Shown: positions 25,739 through 34,916 of the stretch, one piece after another
How positions within the stretch are numbered: position 1 is the stretch's first letter
Layout: each line of letters begins with the position of its first letter
Origin: Microbacterium sp. 8M
GTDB taxonomy: Bacteria; Actinomycetota; Actinomycetes; Actinomycetales; Microbacteriaceae
Length of the DNA stretch: 64,000 nt
Assembly (NCBI RefSeq): GCF_902506375.1
Contig: NZ_LR733284.1
Location: forward strand, 1,267,147-1,331,146
Direction: 5' to 3'
Program-made: the position numbers and the translations under genes
The notes under the pieces: generated by a model
Told to the model about the DNA's origin: nothing
What the model saw: only the letters and a program-made list of their open reading frames with translations
The model's database searches: none

Positions 25739-27449
25739 CACCACCACCCCCTCGATCCCTGAGGGTCTCGAAGGGCCGACCCTGTCGGATCCGACCCGTT
25801 CCATCCGCGCCATCCGCGGCAACGAGCGCACCGCGAAGAGCTGGGGCGCCGAGGCCGCCAAGCGCATGCTGATGAACAACCTCGACCCCGAGGTCGCCGA
25901 GCACCCTGAGGACCTCGTGGTCTACGGCGGCACCGGCCGCGCCGCCCGCAGCTGGGAGGCGTACGACGCGATCGTCCGCACGCTCGACGAGCTCGAGCCC
26001 GACGAGACGCTGCTCGTGCAGTCCGGCAAGCCGGTCGGCGTGTTCCGCACGCACGAGTGGGCGCCGCGGGTGCTCATCGCCAACTCCAACCTCGTCGGCG
26101 ACTGGGCCACCTGGCCTGAGTTCCGCCGGCTCGAGGCCGAGGGCCTGATGATGTACGGCCAGATGACGGCCGGATCCTGGATCTACATCGGATCCCAGGG
26201 CATCCTGCAGGGCACCTACGAGACGTTCGCCGCGGTCGCCCGCTCGCTCGGCAAGGACTCGCTCAAGGGCACGCTGTCGCTCACCGGCGGCGCCGGCGGC
26301 ATGGGCGGCGCGCAGCCGCTCGCCGTCACCCTGAACGAGGGCGCCTGCCTCATCGTCGACGTCGACGAGTCGCGTCTGGCGCGCCGCGTGGACCACGGCT
26401 ACCTGGACGTCTACTACACCGACCTCGACGAGGCCGTCGCCCGTGCCGTGGCCGCGAAGGAGGCGGGGGAGGCCCTCTCCGTCGGCATCGTCGGGAACGC
26501 CGCCGAGGTGTTCCCCGAGCTGTTCCGCCGCCAGCAGGCCGGCGAGATCGTGATCGACGTCGTCACCGACCAGACCAGCGCGCACGACCCGCTCGCGTAC
26601 CTGCCCATCGGCATCTCCGTCGAGGACTGGAAGGCGTCGGCGGAGACGGATCCGGAGGAGTTCACTCGTCGGTCCCGCGAGTCCATGGCCGCGCACGTCG
26701 CCGCCATGGTCGCGTTCCAGGACGCGGGCGCCGCGGTGTTCGACTACGGCAACTCGATCCGCGCCGAGGCGAAGCTCGGCGGCTTCGACCGCGCCTTCGA
26801 GTTCCCCGGGTTCGTGCCGGCGTACATCCGCCCGCAGTTCGAAGAAGGCCGCGGCCCGTTCCGCTGGGCCGCGCTCTCCGGCGACCCGGAGGACATCTAC
26901 AAGACCGACCGCGCCATCGCGGAGCTCTTCCCGGAGGACGCCGCGCTGCACCGCTGGCTCGAGAAGGCCGGCGAGAAGGTGCACTTCGAGGGCCTGCCCG
27001 CCCGCATCTGCTGGCTCGGCTACAAGGAGCGCCACCTCGCGGGGCTGAAGTTCAACGAGATGGTGGCTTCGGGCGAACTGACCGCGCCGATCGTGATCGG
27101 CCGCGACCACCTCGACTCGGGCTCGGTCGCGAGCCCGTACCGCGAGACCGAGGCCATGAAGGACGGCTCCGACGCGATCGCCGACTGGCCGCTGCTCAAC
27201 GCCCTGCTCAACACGGCCTCGGGCGCGAGCTGGGTGTCGCTGCACCACGGCGGCGGCGTCGGCATCGGCCGCTCCATCCACGCCGGTCAGGTGACCGTGG
27301 CGGATGGATCCGCCCTGGCCGCGGAGAAGCTCGAGCGGGTGCTCACCAACGACCCGGGCACTGGTGTCATGCGCCACGTCGACGCGGGCTACGACCACGC
27401 GAAGGACATCGCGCGCGAGCGCGGTCTCAAGGTCCCGATGGGCCTCTGA
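25731..27449 (+). CDS. hutU: Urocanate hydratase
   Basis: Converts urocanate to 4-imidazolone-5-propionate using tightly bound NAD. 572 residues, usual length. Signature regions: [17 protein letters not shown], the NAD-binding [25 protein letters not shown], and the C-terminal [19 protein letters not shown] and [15 protein letters not shown]. The start ATG 25731 lies inside the hutH stop region and has GGAG upstream; an earlier in-frame ATG at 25713 is rejected because it lacks that spacing. Canonical urocanase, so standard histidine degradation. Confidence 0.95.
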   Translation: MTDTTTPSIPEGLEGPTLSDPTRSIRAIRGNERTAKSWGAEAAKRMLMNNLDPEVAEHPEDLVVYGGTGRAARSWEAYDAIVRTLDELEPDETLLVQSGKPVGVFRTHEWAPRVLIANSNLVGDWATWPEFRRLEAEGLMMYGQMTAGSWIYIGSQGILQGTYETFAAVARSLGKDSLKGTLSLTGGAGGMGGAQPLAVTLNEGACLIVDVDESRLARRVDHGYLDVYYTDLDEAVARAVAAKEAGEALSVGIVGNAAEVFPELFRRQQAGEIVIDVVTDQTSAHDPLAYLPIGISVEDWKASAETDPEEFTRRSRESMAAHVAAMVAFQDAGAAVFDYGNSIRAEAKLGGFDRAFEFPGFVPAYIRPQFEEGRGPFRWAALSGDPEDIYKTDRAIAELFPEDAALHRWLEKAGEKVHFEGLPARICWLGYKERHLAGLKFNEMVASGELTAPIVIGRDHLDSGSVASPYRETEAMKDGSDAIADWPLLNALLNTASGASWVSLHHGGGVGIGRSIHAGQVTVADGSALAAEKLERVLTNDPGTGVMRHVDAGYDHAKDIARERGLKVPMGL

Positions 27450-27470
27450 GCCGGATTCGGACACAGACGG

Positions 27471-27521
27471 CGTCCCGCTCTCTGCCTCCCGTCGGGGGAT
27501 GCGGATGCAGAGAGCGGGACG
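27471..27521 (+). promoter_or_regulatory. Strong hairpin between hutU and hutI
   Basis: Perfect 15-bp arms: CGTCCCGCTCTCTGC (27471-27485) and its reverse complement (27507-27521), 21-nt loop. It begins 22 bp after the hutU stop in a 143-bp gap. No U-tract follows, so it is more likely a processing or attenuation element than a full terminator. Confidence 0.75.
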
Positions 27522-27526
27522 CGACA

Positions 27527-27538
27527 TCTTGCGCAAGA
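27527..27538. repeat. Perfect 12-bp palindrome upstream of hutI
   Basis: TCTTGCGCAAGA lies five bases after the hutU-hutI hairpin and 54 bp before the hutI start. It may be a second small hairpin or an operator. Confidence 0.5.
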
Positions 27539-27592
27539 GCCGGCCGCTGAGTCATCGCAGCGTCCGGTCCGCCACAGCGGGAGGATGAACAC

Positions 27593-28789
27593 ATGCGGAT
27601 CCTGATCACGAACATCGGCGAACTGACCACGAACGCTCAGCCGACGGTCTCCGAGCCCGCCGAAGGGCTCGAAGCCGGTGCCGACATCTGCGGCACCCTG
27701 CACGATGCCGCCGTGCTCATCGACGGCGACCGGATCGCCTGGGTCGGTGCCGCGGATGAGGCGCCCGAGGCCGAGGAGGTCGTCGACGCCCGGGGCCGCG
27801 CGGTGATCCCGGGCTTCGTGGACAGCCACAGCCACCTCGTGTTCGGCGGCGACCGCGCGGCCGAGTTCGAGGCCCGCATGCGGGGCCGGAAGTATGCCGC
27901 CGGCGGCATACGCTCCACCGTGGCCGCCACCCGGGCCGCGAGCGACGACGAGCTGCGCGCCCGGCTGCGCGGCTTCCTCGACGAGATGCTCGCGCAGGGA
28001 ACCACGACCGTCGAGATCAAGAGCGGCTACGGCCTCGACGTCGCGACCGAGGAGCGCCTGGTGCGCCTGGCCGCCGAGGTCACGCCCGAGGTCACCTTCC
28101 TCGGTGCGCACGTGGTGCCCGTCGAGTACGCCGACCGCGGCGACGACTACGTGGACTTGGTCACGGGGGAGATGCTCGACGCCTGCGCCCCGCACGCGAA
28201 GTGGATCGACGTGTTCTGCGAGACGGGTGCCTTCACGGTTCCGCAGTCCCGCCGTGTGCTCGAGGCCGGGATCGCCCGCGGCCTCCAGCCCCGCGTGCAC
28301 GCCAGCCAGCTCGGCCCCGGGGAAGGGGTGCAGCTGGCGGTCGAGCTCGGCGCCGCGTCGATCGACCACGGCACCTATCTGACCGACGACGACGTGACCG
28401 CGCTCGCCGGATCCGGCACCGTGCTCACCCTGCTGCCGGGCGTGGAGTTCTCCACCCGTCAGCCCTACCCCGATGCCCGCCGGCTCATCGATGCCGGCGT
28501 GACCGTGGCGCTCGCCTGCGACACGAACCCCGGTTCGAGCTTCACCTCGTCGATGCCGTTCTGCATCGCCGTCGCCGTGCGCGACATGCGGATGACCGTC
28601 GCCGAGGCGATCCACGCCGCGACCGCCGGGGGCGCGGCCGCCCTGCGCCGCGACGACATCGGCCGCATCGCTCCGGGAATGCGCGCCGACATCGTGCTGC
28701 TGAAGGCGCCGAGCCGGGTTCACCTGGCGTACCGCCCGGGCGTGCCGCTCGTGGACGCCGTGTGGAAGGACGGGGCGCGCGTGGTCTGA
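27593..28789 (+). CDS. hutI: Imidazolonepropionase
   Basis: Hydrolyses 4-imidazolone-5-propionate to N-formimidoyl-L-glutamate; metal-dependent amidohydrolase of the cytosol. 398 residues. Metal site motif [13 protein letters not shown] and substrate regions [31 protein letters not shown], the HASQ motif and CDTNPGSS are all intact. GGGAGG lies eight bases before the ATG. Same direction as hutHU but after a strong hairpin. The formimidoylglutamate produced would be used by the hutG-like gene at 37428. Confidence 0.93.
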   Translation: MRILITNIGELTTNAQPTVSEPAEGLEAGADICGTLHDAAVLIDGDRIAWVGAADEAPEAEEVVDARGRAVIPGFVDSHSHLVFGGDRAAEFEARMRGRKYAAGGIRSTVAATRAASDDELRARLRGFLDEMLAQGTTTVEIKSGYGLDVATEERLVRLAAEVTPEVTFLGAHVVPVEYADRGDDYVDLVTGEMLDACAPHAKWIDVFCETGAFTVPQSRRVLEAGIARGLQPRVHASQLGPGEGVQLAVELGAASIDHGTYLTDDDVTALAGSGTVLTLLPGVEFSTRQPYPDARRLIDAGVTVALACDTNPGSSFTSSMPFCIAVAVRDMRMTVAEAIHAATAGGAAALRRDDIGRIAPGMRADIVLLKAPSRVHLAYRPGVPLVDAVWKDGARVV

Positions 28790-28810
28790 CGACCGCGGCC
28801 CCCGTACCGC

Positions 28811-30673
28811 TCAGCCCAGGGCGTCCGCGCAGACGACGGCCGCCGCGGCGGACCATGCCTGCGGGCGGCACGAGGCCGGGTACGGGACGGGATCGACGCC
28901 GAGCTCGCGGGCGTCGCCGGCGTGCAGCTCCGGCATCCGATAGTCGAACCCCTCCGCGGCGTCCACGAGCTGCTGCGCGATGTCGGCGGCCTCCGCACGC
29001 AGCCCCGCGCGCAGCAGTCCGTGCACGGCGATCGCGGTGTCGTGGGCCCAGACGCTGCCGCCGTGGTAGCTCAGCGGCCAGAAGCCGGCCGCGCCCGAGG
29101 ACATCGTGCGGATCCCGAAGCCGCTCGACATCGAGTCGCCGAGCAGCAGCGCCGCGCAGATCCGCTCCTCATCGGGATCGAGGATCCCGGTGCCGATGAG
29201 GTGGCCGATGTTGCTGGTCAGCGTGTCGACGGCCGCACCGTGGGCATCCAGCGCGATCGCCGGGTAGCGGCCCTCGAGCGTGGTCACCCAGTAGGCGGCG
29301 CGGAAGCGTGCGCGCAGGTCCGCCGCCCAGGCCCGCAGCGCCGCGCCGCCGTCCTCGCCGAGCGCGTCGAGCAGGTCGGCGCCGCGTACCGCGGCCTCGT
29401 AGGCGTAGCCCTGCACCTCGCTGAGCGCGATCGGGCCTTCGGCGAGGCGGCCGTCGCGCCACTGGATGGAGTCGCCGGAGTCCTTCCAGCCCTGGTTCGC
29501 CAGGCCGTGCCCGGTCTCGTCGACGTAGTCGATGAAGCCGGATCCGCTCGCGTCGCCATGCTCGATCATCCAGCCGAGCGCCGCGCGGAGGTTCGGCAGC
29601 AGCTCCCGCACCTCGGCCTCGGGCATCCCGGCGTCCCTGGCGTCCGCCAGCAGGCACACCCACAGCGGCGTGGCGTCGACCGTGCCGTAATAGAGCGGCG
29701 GCAGGTGCACTCCCTCGTTCGGCAGGGAGAGCGCGCCGCTGCGCAGCTCGTGCGGGATCTTCCCCGGCGCCTCGGCGGTGGCAGGGTCGTTCCTGGTGCC
29801 CTGCAGGCGGGCGAGCACGCGCAGGGTGGATGCGGCGATCGCCGGATCCTGCCGGAGCGCGAGCCGGGCCGCCCAGATCGAGTCGCGCCCGAAGAGGGTG
29901 AAGAACCACGGCGCGCCCGCCGCGTAGAACGCGTCGTCCGGATGCGCCGGCAGGGCCAGGCGCAGGGCGGAGAGGTCGCCCGCGGCACGGTGCAGCCATC
30001 GGCGCAGGCGGGGATCGGCGGTCTCGGGCACGGCGGGCCGCGCCTCGGCAGCGGGTGCGGCTACGACGAGCGTGCCGTCCTCGAGCGACAGCGCGAGGGA
30101 GAACTCCAGGCGCGATCGCGGTTCCAGCACGCTCATCCAGCGCACCACGAGGGCGGCCTCCTCGACGGCGATCGCGGCCCCGGGCGCCGTCAGCGCGAAC
30201 GAAGCGCTTCCAGAGGAGACCCGCTCGCCGTCCCAGGCCCACGCACCGCCGTCGGCGAGACCGGCCTTGACGCGCTGCAGCGGCTCGAAGTCGGGCAGGA
30301 TCCGCACGGTGACGGCGATCGGCAGCGGCGCTTCGCGGTGCGAGGAGATCCGGATCTGCTCCGTGACACCACCAGGGCGCACCGCGCGGGCCCGCTCGAG
30401 GCGCACCTTCGGGTCGGGCTGGTCATCGTCGATGCCGCGCAGGACACCCGTGAACACGGCGCGCTGAGGCGCGGGGGAGGAGCATGCGATCGTCTCGACG
30501 GCGGTGCCTTCGACGGCGACCGTCAGAGCGCGCACGTGCCGCACGTCGCCGTGGTACACGCCGTGGATCGGCGCGGAACCCATGTCGCCGCTCTCGTCCG
30601 ACCACACCTGGGTCGGCGCCTGAAGCGCGATCACGGCGTCGTTCAGGAGGGGCTGCAGCGGGATGTCGGTCAT
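28811..30673 (-). CDS. Glycogen-debranching-type glycoside hydrolase
   Basis: A 620-residue protein: an N-terminal debranching-enzyme beta domain (about 1-210; VWSDESGDMGSAPIHGVYHGDVR, GGVTEQIRISSHREAPL) and a C-terminal (alpha/alpha)6 barrel of the amylo-alpha-1,6-glucosidase type (GAPWFFTLFGRDSIWAARLA, NQGWKDSGDSIQWRDG). It ends the sugar-transporter operon in the 3' direction (62-bp gap after the S51 peptidase gene), with AAGGAG before its ATG. The linkage with an ABC sugar importer suggests an intracellular alpha-glucosidic oligosaccharide or glycoconjugate as substrate. No signal peptide. Confidence 0.8.
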   Translation of the reverse strand: MTDIPLQPLLNDAVIALQAPTQVWSDESGDMGSAPIHGVYHGDVRHVRALTVAVEGTAVETIACSSPAPQRAVFTGVLRGIDDDQPDPKVRLERARAVRPGGVTEQIRISSHREAPLPIAVTVRILPDFEPLQRVKAGLADGGAWAWDGERVSSGSASFALTAPGAAIAVEEAALVVRWMSVLEPRSRLEFSLALSLEDGTLVVAAPAAEARPAVPETADPRLRRWLHRAAGDLSALRLALPAHPDDAFYAAGAPWFFTLFGRDSIWAARLALRQDPAIAASTLRVLARLQGTRNDPATAEAPGKIPHELRSGALSLPNEGVHLPPLYYGTVDATPLWVCLLADARDAGMPEAEVRELLPNLRAALGWMIEHGDASGSGFIDYVDETGHGLANQGWKDSGDSIQWRDGRLAEGPIALSEVQGYAYEAAVRGADLLDALGEDGGAALRAWAADLRARFRAAYWVTTLEGRYPAIALDAHGAAVDTLTSNIGHLIGTGILDPDEERICAALLLGDSMSSGFGIRTMSSGAAGFWPLSYHGGSVWAHDTAIAVHGLLRAGLRAEAADIAQQLVDAAEGFDYRMPELHAGDARELGVDPVPYPASCRPQAWSAAAAVVCADALG

Positions 30674-30734
30674 GGGGCTCCTTCGTGAGGGGCGGATATG
30701 TCTGCGGAGGTCGGGGTCGATGCGCGGACGGCGG

Positions 30735-31469
30735 TCAGGGGCGCGGAGAGACGGTCAGGTCGCGGGCCGGCAGGCGCTCCTCGGAGCCGTCTGCGGATAC
30801 GGCCCACGCAGCGGCACCGGCGCGCTCGGCCACGACCTCGATGAGGCGGTCGCCGCGGTACAGCAGGCCGACGCCCTCCTCGACGCCGTACCCGGGCGGG
30901 ATCCGTCCGGACACGATCGCCTCCCGGAACGCGGGCGCGCGGGAGGGCTGGGAGTCGTGGTGCGGGCTGAAGGATCCGGGCAGGAAGCGCAGCCCGTCCG
31001 CGACCACCTGTGCGTCCGGTCCGAACGACGTCGTGGTCCCGCCGGTGTGCCAGCACAGCCCGCCGGCGGAGCCGCCGGCGAGCACGACCCCCGCCTTCCA
31101 GGCCTGCCGCAGGAGCGCGTCGAGCCCGTGTGCGCGCCACAGCGCGAGCAGGTTCACGACGCTGCCTCCGCTCACCCAGATCACGTCGCGGCTGAGCACG
31201 TGCTCGGCGAGGCGCTCGTGGTTCGGGTGCGGGAAGAGCCGGATGTGGCTGCCTTCGGCTCCGGCGGCACGGGCCGCTTCGAGCTCTGCGCCCTCGACGA
31301 AGCGGGGGTCGCCTCCGGCGGTGTTCACGTGCGCGACGCGGGGTGCGCGGCCGGTCACCCCGGCGAGCTCGATCGCGAGACGCAGGAGCGGTCCGTACGC
31401 GGCATCGCGCCAGCCGCCGTCCACCATCCCCCCGCAAGTGGCGAGGATCGTGGGCGAGTCGGCCGTCAT
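30735..31469 (-). CDS. Peptidase S51 (dipeptidase E-like)
   Basis: A 244-residue class I glutamine-amidotransferase-like fold hydrolase. The nucleophile elbow is LAGGSAGGLCWHTGG, with the catalytic Ser in GGSAG, and an upstream DVIWVSGGSVVNLL strand. ATG overlaps the MalG-type permease stop by 4 bp. S51 enzymes cut N-terminal Asp or cyanophycin-type dipeptides; placement inside a sugar ABC operon suggests action on an amino-acid-sugar conjugate or an alternative substrate. Specificity unproven. Confidence 0.82.
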   Translation of the reverse strand: MTADSPTILATCGGMVDGGWRDAAYGPLLRLAIELAGVTGRAPRVAHVNTAGGDPRFVEGAELEAARAAGAEGSHIRLFPHPNHERLAEHVLSRDVIWVSGGSVVNLLALWRAHGLDALLRQAWKAGVVLAGGSAGGLCWHTGGTTTSFGPDAQVVADGLRFLPGSFSPHHDSQPSRAPAFREAIVSGRIPPGYGVEEGVGLLYRGDRLIEVVAERAGAAAWAVSADGSEERLPARDLTVSPRP

Positions 31470-32338
31470 TCCTTCACCGCCCCGTCGCTGGAGTTCATGA
31501 TGCGCTTCTGGAACACGAAGAACATCACGGCCACGGGGATCGTCATGATGATGGCGGCCGCGAGTTTGAGCGGGTACTGCCGGCCCTGGCTGAGCTGGCC
31601 GTTGGCGAGCTGCGCGACGCCCTTGGTGAGGGTCGTGAGCTCGGGGGACTGCGTCGACACGATGAAGTGGGCCAGCTCGTTCCAGGATCCCTGGAACGAG
31701 AGGATCACGATCGTGATGAGGGCGGGTCGCGCCATCGGCAGCACCACCGACCAGAACACCCGGAACGTGCCGGCGCCGTCGATCCGCGCCTGCTCCTCGA
31801 CGGAGACGGGGATCGACTCGAAGAAGTTCTTCATGATGAACACGCCGGCCGCGTCCACGAGCAGCGGCAGGATCATGCCCGCGTAGGAGTCGTACATGCC
31901 GAGGGTGTTGATCACCAGGAACTTCGGGATCAGCAGCACGACCGTCGGCACGCTCATGACGGCGACGAGTCCTGCGAACACCAGGTTCCGGCCGCGGAAG
32001 CGGAGGCGCGCGAGCGCATAGCCGGCGAGCGAGTTGAAGAACACGCGGCCCGCGGTCACGACGATCGTGACGATCACCGAGTTCGTGAACCAGGTGGGGA
32101 AGTCGCTGCGCAGGAACAGCTGCGTGTACGCCTCGGTCGTGAAGGTGTGCGGCACCAGCCCGAGCGGGTTCGACGCCGCGTCCGGATCCGTCTTGAAGCT
32201 CGTGGCGACCTGGATCAGGAACGGGTAGATGTACACGATCGCGAGGGCGATCAGCAGCGCGTACAGCACGGAGGTGGAGGCGATCCGTGCGGTGCCCCAC
32301 CGGCGGTGGCGGGGCGCGAGGGTGGAGCCGGCGCTCAT
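31466..32338 (-). CDS. Carbohydrate ABC transporter permease (MalG-like)
   Basis: A 290-residue inner-membrane subunit with six hydrophobic segments and the cytoplasmic EAA loop ARIDGAGTFRVFWSVVLPMARPA that docks the ATPase. Overlaps by 4 bp with both neighbours, so it is one translational unit with the MalF-like permease and the S51 gene. No MalK-type ATPase is present in this operon; actinobacterial sugar importers often share one encoded elsewhere. Confidence 0.9.
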   Translation of the reverse strand: MSAGSTLAPRHRRWGTARIASTSVLYALLIALAIVYIYPFLIQVATSFKTDPDAASNPLGLVPHTFTTEAYTQLFLRSDFPTWFTNSVIVTIVVTAGRVFFNSLAGYALARLRFRGRNLVFAGLVAVMSVPTVVLLIPKFLVINTLGMYDSYAGMILPLLVDAAGVFIMKNFFESIPVSVEEQARIDGAGTFRVFWSVVLPMARPALITIVILSFQGSWNELAHFIVSTQSPELTTLTKGVAQLANGQLSQGRQYPLKLAAAIIMTIPVAVMFFVFQKRIMNSSDGAVKE

Positions 32339-33477
32339 CGTGCAGCTCCCTGGCTCGCAGGCGTGCGTTCATCCCGGGCCGCTGCCGCACGGGCGGCGGC
32401 GCGCTCGGCTGCTTCCGCATACGGCCGGTTGCGCCGACGCGACACCGCCCGTTCACGCAGCGCCCAGCGCTGGATGAGAGTGAAGACGATGATGATCACG
32501 AACAGGATGAATGCGATCGCGGCGCCCTGGCCCCATTCCTGATTGAGGAACGACGCCTGATAGGACTGGTACGCCGGCGTGATCGTCGTCTTGGCGGGCT
32601 GGCCGCGCGTACCGGTGTAGATCTGATCGAAGACCTGCCAGCAGCCGATGAGGCCGAGCGTCAGCACGGTGAACAGCGTGGGGCGCAGCTGCGGCAGGGT
32701 GATCCGCCAGAACCGCTGCCATCCGTTCGCGCCGTCCATCATCGCCGCCTCCTGCACCTCGCCGGAGATGTTCTGCAGCGCGGCGAGGAACAGCAGCATG
32801 AACGTGCCGCTCGTGGTGAAGATCGCCATGATGATGTAGACGCACATGGCGACGCTGGGGCCGCCGATCCAGTCCCAGAACGACACGCCCAGGAAGCTGT
32901 TCTGCGTGAGGGTCGCCGGGCCGGAGCGGGCGCCGAAGTGCAGGATCCCCGAGGGATCGTTGAGCCAGTTCGGACCGTTGATCCCGAGCCATCCGAGAGC
33001 CGCGTTGACCGCGCCGGTCGTGGAGAAGAGGAACAGGAACAGCACCGTGATCGCCACCGAGCTCGTCACCGAGGGGAAGTAGAAGGCGGTGCGGAACACG
33101 CCGCGGCCCTTGAGGATCTGACGGTTCACGAGCACGGCGAGGAACAGGCTCAGGGCCGTCTGGCAGGGGACCACGAGGAGCACATACCAGGCGTTGTTCT
33201 TCAGGCTCATGCCGAAGTCGGCCTCGGCGAGCCCGCCGCCGAGCAGCAGTGCGGCGTAGTTCTTCAGCCCGACGAACGAGACGTTCCCGGAGAACGGCGA
33301 GCCGCGCCCGCCCCAATCGCTCACGCTCACCCAGAGCGCCATGAGCACGGGCACGACCAGGAACAGGCCGAGCAGGATCAGCATCGGGGCGGTGAAGAGC
33401 CACCCCGATGCGGTCTCACCGCGCCGCAGTCCCGGGTGGGGCGCGGGGCGATGAGACCGCACGGTGGAGGAGGCCAT
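32335..33477 (-). CDS. Carbohydrate ABC transporter permease (MalF-like)
   Basis: A 380-residue membrane subunit, hydrophobic segments from about residue 25 to 345, EAA loop EAAMMDGANGWQRFWRITLP. The C-terminal ~40 residues are Ala/Arg-rich and cytoplasmic. Slightly long for the family because of an extra periplasmic loop after TM3. It starts two bases after the binding-protein stop. Confidence 0.9.
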   Translation of the reverse strand: MASSTVRSHRPAPHPGLRRGETASGWLFTAPMLILLGLFLVVPVLMALWVSVSDWGGRGSPFSGNVSFVGLKNYAALLLGGGLAEADFGMSLKNNAWYVLLVVPCQTALSLFLAVLVNRQILKGRGVFRTAFYFPSVTSSVAITVLFLFLFSTTGAVNAALGWLGINGPNWLNDPSGILHFGARSGPATLTQNSFLGVSFWDWIGGPSVAMCVYIIMAIFTTSGTFMLLFLAALQNISGEVQEAAMMDGANGWQRFWRITLPQLRPTLFTVLTLGLIGCWQVFDQIYTGTRGQPAKTTITPAYQSYQASFLNQEWGQGAAIAFILFVIIIVFTLIQRWALRERAVSRRRNRPYAEAAERAAARAAAARDERTPASQGAAR

Positions 33478-33479
33478 GA

Positions 33480-34742
33480 TTACTTGGTCAGGGCTTCCAG
33501 GTTCTTCTGCGTGGCGTCGAGGATCGCCTTCGGGTCACCCGTCGCGAGGGACCCGAGCTTGCCGTTGAAGTCGGTCACGACGTCGCTGGCGCCCTTGGCG
33601 GTCGGCACACCCTGGGCATAGTCCGCCCCGTTCAGGAACGGCACGAGCGCGGCGTTGTCCTTCTTCCACGCGTCCGCGGCCGACTTGATCGACGGCATCG
33701 GACCGAACGCCTTCGAGAAGGCGAGCTGGCTGTCGGCGCTGGTCAGGTGCTCGACGAGGTCGAGGGCGGCCTTCTGGTTCTTGCTGTCGGCCGAGATGCC
33801 CCAGCAGTTGGTGAACTGGAGCGTGCCCTTCTTGCCGTCGGGTCCGGCGGGCAGCTCGACCGCCTTGTACTTCACGGTGGGGTAGTCGTTGGTCATGGCG
33901 CCGGTGATCCAGTTGCCCTCGACGACCATCGCGGCCTTCTGGGTGCCGAACGCCTCTCCGCCCCAGCCGGATCCGAGATCCGCGGCGAACTTCATCGAGC
34001 CGGCGTTCAGGAGGCCCTTGAGGTAGTCGAGCGCCTTCACGTTGCCCTCGGCGTCGGCAGTGGCCTTGGTGGAATCGGCGTTCATCAGACCGCCGCCTGC
34101 GGCGACCATGAAGGCGCCGACGCGCGCGTACTCGCCGCTCATCGACAGGCCCACGTGGCCGTCGGCGGTGAGCTTCTGGGAGACCGCGGCCAGCTCGTCC
34201 CAGGTCTTCGGGATGTCGGCGTCGGTCAGGCCGGCCTTCGCCCACATGTCGGTGTTGATCACGAGCTGCAGCGTGGAGAAGTCCTTGGGCGCGCAGTAGA
34301 GCTTGCCGTCGTAGGTGAAGGACTTGAGCAGGCTCGGGTAGAAGTCGTCCTTGTTCTTGAGCAGATCACCGTAGGCGAGCAGCGAGCCGTTCGACGCGTA
34401 GCCCGCAAGCGCATCGGTCGACTGGTAGAACACGTCGGCGGGGGATCCGGAGGCGAAGCCCTGGGAGAGCTGCTGGTTCAGGTCGCTCGCCGCGGTGACC
34501 GTCGCCTTGACGCCCGAGGTCTTCGACCACGCAGCGACGGCGTCGTTGACGGCCTTGGTCTCCGCATCGCCGGACGACCCGATGAGGATGTTCAGCGGCT
34601 TGTCGGACGAGGTCAGCTTCGAGGATCCGGTTCCGCCGGCGTCGCCGCCGGAGAACCCGGAACCGCAGCCGGTCAGGGCGATCGCGCCGACGAGGACGAG
34701 TGCCCCAGCCCCGATCGCGGCGCGCGTGCTGTGCCGTGTCAT
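33480..34742 (-). CDS. Sugar ABC transporter substrate-binding lipoprotein
   Basis: A 420-residue extracellular solute-binding protein, family 1 fold. Signal peptide of about 25 residues ends with the lipobox LTGC (Cys26), so the protein is lipid-anchored on the cell surface. Mature-domain features: DVFYQSTDALAGYAS, FSTLQLVINTDMWAKAGL, NCWGISADSKNQKAALD. First gene of the operon SBP-MalF-MalG-S51-glycosidase; GGGAG precedes the ATG. Regulated by the divergent LacI protein through the palindrome at 34813. Confidence 0.9.
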   Translation of the reverse strand: MTRHSTRAAIGAGALVLVGAIALTGCGSGFSGGDAGGTGSSKLTSSDKPLNILIGSSGDAETKAVNDAVAAWSKTSGVKATVTAASDLNQQLSQGFASGSPADVFYQSTDALAGYASNGSLLAYGDLLKNKDDFYPSLLKSFTYDGKLYCAPKDFSTLQLVINTDMWAKAGLTDADIPKTWDELAAVSQKLTADGHVGLSMSGEYARVGAFMVAAGGGLMNADSTKATADAEGNVKALDYLKGLLNAGSMKFAADLGSGWGGEAFGTQKAAMVVEGNWITGAMTNDYPTVKYKAVELPAGPDGKKGTLQFTNCWGISADSKNQKAALDLVEHLTSADSQLAFSKAFGPMPSIKSAADAWKKDNAALVPFLNGADYAQGVPTAKGASDVVTDFNGKLGSLATGDPKAILDATQKNLEALTK

Positions 34743-34812
34743 GTCTCTTCTCCCTTGATGAGCATCCGTGATGATCGGTGCTTCGCGTGGACGACAGGAG
34801 CGCGTCCCGTGA

Positions 34813-34826
34813 ATTTGAACGATCAA
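34813..34826. promoter_or_regulatory. LacI-family operator for sugar operon
   Basis: TTTGAACGATCAAA, five-base perfect arms around a 4-nt centre with central CG, in the 174-bp divergent gap between the binding-protein gene and the lacI-type gene. Typical LacI-family half sites. Confidence 0.7.
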
Positions 34827-34916
34827 ACTCTGTATCGAATACGCTAGGCGGCACAGGTGCGAGGTGTCAAGGTGGGAAGGTGGTCCCGGGCCACGCGAGC
34901 CGCGGAGGGGAGAGAC

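Noticed and set aside
24197..27449. HutH/HutU as ergothionase and thiourocanate hydratase, matching the DUF917 neighbours
   Set aside because: HutH has an intact MIO motif and HutU canonical urocanase regions, and HutI follows, so this is the ordinary histidine pathway.
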